A stretch of 64,000 bases of DNA from Halomonas lysinitropha. GTDB lineage: Bacteria; Pseudomonadota; Gammaproteobacteria; Pseudomonadales; Halomonadaceae. The position numbers were made by a program, and so were the translations under genes. The stretch is taken from positions 248,001-312,000 of the forward strand of contig NZ_CABVOU010000039.1 in the NCBI RefSeq assembly GCF_902500215.1, read 5' to 3'. The first letter of the stretch is position 1; each line of letters opens with the position of its first letter. The notes under the pieces were generated by a model. It was not told the origin of the DNA and searched no databases. It worked only from the letters and a program-made list of their open reading frames with translations. Positions 57,919 to 64,000 of the stretch are shown piece by piece.

Positions 57919-58896
57919 CTAATCTCCACTCTTCAGGCCGTCGAGGGCTTGGCGAGCCGGGTTCTGCCAGGCGCCGGGATGGGCCGCCGCTAGCTGCAGG
58001 GCCTCGCGAGCCTGATCGACGTTTCCCATCTCTTGCTGCAGGAGCCCCAGATTGAGCCAGGCGACGGCGAGGTCGGGGTCCTGTGCCACGGCCCCCTCGA
58101 AGGCCGCAATGGCGCCCTGCCGGTCGCCGGTGGCGTAGCGGGCATTCCCCAGGGCGAAATGCCCCATGGCGTGTTCAGGGTGGCGGTCAATGAGAGCCTC
58201 CCAGGCGAGCAGTGCAGCCTGTTCGCCCTGCACGCGCTCGAAGTCGACAATGGCATCCATTGCGGCCTCAGCGTCGGTGGTGGCAGGCAGCGTGCCCGGG
58301 GGCAGGGCAACGAAGGCCCAGCGATCGCTGCGGGCCCAGGTGGCATCGAAACGCTTGAAGGACTCGATGCGCTCCGGCTCCATGCCGCTATGCAGGATCA
58401 GCGTCTCCTCGTCCAGATCGAAGCCGATGGCCACGGCGTAGTGCCAGATCGGCCAGGCGGGCAGCGAGAGATTCTGCATCACCACCGTCGGGTGGCCGGC
58501 GTCGATCTCGGTGAGCAGGGCATCGAGGTTGCCCTTGATCATGAAGGGAATGCGACCGTGGCGGCGTACAGTGGCCAGCATCTCCGGCTGGACGCTGCCT
58601 TCACGCTCGGGCAGGAAGACCTGGGGAATCAGGGTGTCGACCTCTACCGGTACATCGGAGGCGTTGAGCACCATGGCCAGCGAGGCGGGGCCGCACTGGT
58701 AGTCGCGCTGCCCGTGGAAGGGGGTCTGCTCGAGAAGGGTCTGGCGGGGAAGTTCGCGTTTCGTGGTCTCGGCCAGCTGCGGCGTGCTGGCGCAGCCGGC
58801 CATGATGAGCATCACCAGTGCCAACGCGAGAACGCCCGCTAGGCGGGCGTTCCAGAAGGTCGTCTTGGTGAAATGCCGGGAAGGGCATGGAGTCAT
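57919..58896 (-). CDS. PA2778-family C39-like cysteine peptidase lipoprotein with TPRs
   Basis: 325 residues. Signal peptide with lipobox LIMAGC (Cys35). The peptidase C39-like domain has the cysteine in YQCGPASLAMVL and histidine in WHYAVAIGFD. The C-terminal 100 residues carry TPR repeats (AMGHFALGNARYATGDRQGAIAAFEGAV, AVAWLNLGLLQQEMGNVDQA). It pairs with the PA2779-like gene next to it, as in Pseudomonas. Substrate unknown. Confidence 0.87.
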   Translation of the reverse strand: MTPCPSRHFTKTTFWNARLAGVLALALVMLIMAGCASTPQLAETTKRELPRQTLLEQTPFHGQRDYQCGPASLAMVLNASDVPVEVDTLIPQVFLPEREGSVQPEMLATVRRHGRIPFMIKGNLDALLTEIDAGHPTVVMQNLSLPAWPIWHYAVAIGFDLDEETLILHSGMEPERIESFKRFDATWARSDRWAFVALPPGTLPATTDAEAAMDAIVDFERVQGEQAALLAWEALIDRHPEHAMGHFALGNARYATGDRQGAIAAFEGAVAQDPDLAVAWLNLGLLQQEMGNVDQAREALQLAAAHPGAWQNPARQALDGLKSGD

Positions 58897-58910
58897 GCGT
58901 CGCTCACCTA

Positions 58911-59309
58911 TCAGCGGGTGAAGGGGTAGACGTTGGTCAGGCCGAGGATATCGGTGACCAGCAGGATCACGAAGACGGCGAACAGGGCGCCGACCACGCT
59001 GGCACCGGCCGGCAGCTGCTCGAGCTGGTCGGCCATCTGAGCGGCTTCTGCATCGGAGAGGGCGGCTACGCGGGCTTCCACCTCGGTGGGATCAACGCCC
59101 TGGGCGACGAGCTGCTCCTGTACCTCGTCACGTGCGAGGATCTCGTGGATTCGCTCCCGATCTCCCTGGGACCTTTCGGCATTCAGGGCCTCCTGGGTGG
59201 TGATCAGTCCGCTTCCAGAACTGGCCGGTGCAGCGGCCACCGGCAGGCTGCCCAGTACCAGAGCGGCGATCAGCAGCGGGCTGAGATAGCGGTAGAGCTT
59301 CTTCATCAT
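58911..59309 (-). CDS. PA2779-family membrane protein
   Basis: 132 residues from the ATG at 59309 with AAGGAA. An N-terminal signal or transmembrane helix (YLSPLLIAALVLGSLPVAAA) and a C-terminal helix (VVGALFAVFVILLVTDILGLTNVYPF) flank an acidic helical middle. Fourteen bases separate it from the peptidase gene. The pair is conserved; role unknown. Confidence 0.82.
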   Translation of the reverse strand: MMKKLYRYLSPLLIAALVLGSLPVAAAPASSGSGLITTQEALNAERSQGDRERIHEILARDEVQEQLVAQGVDPTEVEARVAALSDAEAAQMADQLEQLPAGASVVGALFAVFVILLVTDILGLTNVYPFTR

Positions 59310-59463
59310 GGCGGTGTTCCTTCTTGTCGGGATTGGGCTTCCAGCTCCAGGCTTCGTCGGCGCGGCTTTCATGCAGGCCCGCGAAGCAGCGATGCTGTCT
59401 GATTATAGGACGGAATGCCGTGACATTTCATGCCTTAGTGGGAGAGAACTCGGCACCGTGCCT

Positions 59464-59509
59464 TTGTGGGAGCGATGCTTGCATCGCGATGCAAGCATCG
59501 CTCCCACAA
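59464..59509. repeat. REP-like perfect palindrome
   Basis: A 46-bp perfect inverted repeat whose arms contain GTGGGAGCGATGCTTGCATCG. The GTGGGAGCG-G-CTTGC-type core is like Pseudomonas and Halomonas REP sequences. It lies between two genes and may stabilise mRNA ends or be a REP transposase target. Confidence 0.8.
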
Positions 59510-59544
59510 GAAGTGGCACTCTCAATAGTGTTTGCCCCAGTGCT

Positions 59545-60603
59545 TTAGCCGACGCGGTAGGAGGAGGGCAGCTCAGCCAGCAGGCCGCGTCCGCCGGCCA
59601 GGGTGAGGGCCAGATCATGGAGGCCATCCCATAGTGGCACGCTGCTGGCTCCCTTGATCGCCAGATCCAGTCGCTGGGCAAAGAGCAGCAGCTTGTGCAG
59701 TCGTTTAAGCGGCAGCCTGGCCATGGCTTGCTGATAGGCCGGGCGGCGCTTCTCGAAAATCGGCGGTTTCTGGGCCTTGCAGGCGTGCTCCAGGCTCTGG
59801 CCCTGATCAAGGTGCTGCTGAATTGAAAGAAGGATGCGCAGTTCACGGGAAAGCGCCCAGAGCACTATAGGGGGTTCGACGCCTTCACCGCGCAGGCCGG
59901 CCATGATCCGTGTGACTCGCGCGCGTTCGCCCTTGAGGCAGGCGTCCATCAGGGTAAAGACGTCGTATCGTGCGCTGTCTTCTACGCCGCCCGCTATTTC
60001 GCGTGGCCCGACTCGCGCGCCGGAAGGCAGCATCAGGGCGAGTTTCTGGAGTTCCTGATCGGCGGCCAGCAGGTTGCCCTCGGTGCGTTCGCCGAGCAGC
60101 CTTGCGGCTTCGAGCTCCAGGGAGAGCCCGTGGCGGGAGGCGCGGTCACGCAGCCAGAAACCCAGTCGCGAGACGTCTACCGGCCAGACCGGTACGAAGA
60201 GCCCGATTTTGTCCAGGGCCTTGAACCAGGCACTCTTCTGCTCGCGGTAGTCGAGCTTGCCGGTGGAGAGCAGCAGGATATCGTCGCTGCCCTTTATGGA
60301 CTCGGCATAGTCGCGAAGCGCCTTGGCGCCTTCCTGGCCGGGCTTGCCGCTGCCAAGCCGCACCTCGATGAGCCGCCGCGTGGCGAACAGCGAGAGGTTG
60401 GCGGCGGCTTCGGTCAGGCGTCCCCAGGCGAAGTTGGCCTCCACGTGCAGGATCTCGCGCTCGTCGACCCCGGCCTGACGGGCGGCGGCTCTAACGGCGT
60501 CGCAGGCTTCCACGTGCTGCAGCGGCTCCTCGCCCGAGACGATCACGACCGGGGGCAGCTTCTTGGCCAGTGCATCCTCGAGCTTGTCAGCGAATATCTT
60601 CAC
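59545..60603 (-). CDS. holA: DNA polymerase III subunit delta
   Basis: 352 residues: PPVVIVSGEEPLQHVEACDAVRAAAR, ARLLGERTEGNLLAADQELQKLAL and YDVFTLMDACLKGERARVTRIM match HolA. It opens the beta clamp in the clamp loader. It is 24 bp downstream of lptE in the conserved leuS-lptE-holA operon. Confidence 0.96.
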   Translation of the reverse strand: MKIFADKLEDALAKKLPPVVIVSGEEPLQHVEACDAVRAAARQAGVDEREILHVEANFAWGRLTEAAANLSLFATRRLIEVRLGSGKPGQEGAKALRDYAESIKGSDDILLLSTGKLDYREQKSAWFKALDKIGLFVPVWPVDVSRLGFWLRDRASRHGLSLELEAARLLGERTEGNLLAADQELQKLALMLPSGARVGPREIAGGVEDSARYDVFTLMDACLKGERARVTRIMAGLRGEGVEPPIVLWALSRELRILLSIQQHLDQGQSLEHACKAQKPPIFEKRRPAYQQAMARLPLKRLHKLLLFAQRLDLAIKGASSVPLWDGLHDLALTLAGGRGLLAELPSSYRVG

Positions 60604-60627
60604 GACAGTACCTTCACGAAAGCCCCT

Positions 60628-61119
60628 TCACTGTGTGTCCAGCGCGCGCAGGCGATCCATCAGCTGGCGTACTGCGTCGTCACGCAGCCGGTCGTGAGTG
60701 GCCTCGCGCAGGTCATCCTGGGCCAGCAGCTGGTCATCGTTGACCGTGATGCGCTCGCTGACTTCCAGACGCTGCTGATCGATCAGGTAGGCGCCGTCGG
60801 CGCGGCGCTGGACGGAGAAGGGCACTTCCAGGGAGATCTCAAGTTCGCGGGGTCCGCTGTCGAGCACGCTCAGGCGTCGCTCACGGAAGCGTTCCGCACC
60901 CAGGTTGAGCACCAGCGCCGCCCGGTCATGCACCCGGGTGCCGGCACGCTCCAGGCGTCGGGCGGCCTGCCGGGCCAGTTCGCTGTCAGTGCCCGCCAGG
61001 GCCAGGGCGTCGCGGGCCACCACTGGCTGGTCGAGGCCGCGAAGGCGAAAGCCGCAACCGGCCAGCGCCAGGGAGGCGCCGGCGGCGAAGCCGAGTTGCA
61101 GTAGGGTTCGGCGCTGCAT
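60628..61119 (-). CDS. lptE: LPS assembly lipoprotein LptE
   Basis: 163 residues, signal MQRRTLLQLGFAAGASLALAGC with lipidated Cys22, then CGFRLRGLDQP, the usual LptE start. It plugs the LptD barrel that inserts lipopolysaccharide in the outer membrane. Between leuS and holA. Confidence 0.94.
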   Translation of the reverse strand: MQRRTLLQLGFAAGASLALAGCGFRLRGLDQPVVARDALALAGTDSELARQAARRLERAGTRVHDRAALVLNLGAERFRERRLSVLDSGPRELEISLEVPFSVQRRADGAYLIDQQRLEVSERITVNDDQLLAQDDLREATHDRLRDDAVRQLMDRLRALDTQ

Positions 61120-61146
61120 GGGTCTCTCCCCGTCAGGGTGCGGCGT

Positions 61147-64000
<2,854 letters not shown>

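Overview
This window is a high-GC gammaproteobacterial chromosome, most likely Halomonas or another Halomonadaceae. The grounds are the gene order uvrY-uvrC-pgsA-glyW-cysT-leuZ, the nadB/sdhE/ygfX cluster, leuS-lptE-holA, and the PA2778/PA2779-type pair, together with a GC content of roughly 65% judged by eye. A complete temperate phage of about 50 kb sits inside it.

Chromosome, left part (1-7790): partial ihfB, sdhE-ygfX, nadB coupled to an FUSC-family membrane protein, a tRNA operon (Gly, Cys, Leu) behind a consensus sigma70 promoter and holding a broken tRNA-Gly relic, then pgsA, uvrC and uvrY/gacA, and a tRNA-Ala(GGC) gene. Chromosome, right part (57854-64000): PA2778-like cysteine peptidase, PA2779-like protein, a REP-type palindrome, holA, lptE, leuS and the first bases of a divergent gene.

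Prophage (7791-57853): a perfect 106-bp direct repeat (7791-7896 and 57748-57853) marks attL and attR. It starts in the anticodon arm of tRNA-Ala, so the tRNA stays intact on the left and a 3' fragment remains on the right. Int and xis lie beside attL. A long left operon on the minus strand (9.1-17.7 kb) holds small proteins, a DUF4942/adenine methyltransferase and rdgC, mostly joined by 4-bp ATGA or GTGA overlaps. A plus-strand two-gene cassette (14089-14742) interrupts it. The immunity region has a CI-like S24 repressor (21069-21803), a Cro-like gene and two operator clusters. Five 13-bp GWAC-N5-GWWC dyads lie at PL (17.7 kb) and PR/PRM (21.8 kb). Between the clusters, in the lysogenic orientation, are a DUF6978-DUF1828/1829 pair in the position of lambda rexAB, a BRCT-domain protein and a 49-residue protein. 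The right early region has O- and P-like replication genes, with an iteron-rich candidate origin inside O, then small genes and a VRR-NUC nuclease. A terminator and a phage tRNA(CAT) follow, then lysis genes (lambda R-type endolysin, candidate holin and spanin lipoprotein), a moron with its own promoter and terminator, HNH, TerS/TerL, HK97-type portal, S49 protease and capsid, connectors, and a siphovirus tail with a 1143-residue tape measure. The tail genes end in a LamG protein with an AT-rich inserted domain. The right end carries minus-strand accessory genes, including an orphan HsdR_N-type nuclease.

The prophage looks intact: integration, immunity, replication, lysis, packaging, head and tail modules are all present and uninterrupted. 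The most promising undescribed systems are the rex-position DUF6978/DUF1828 pair and the inverted 14.1-14.7 kb cassette. Functions offered for these are inference from position and architecture; no searches could be run.
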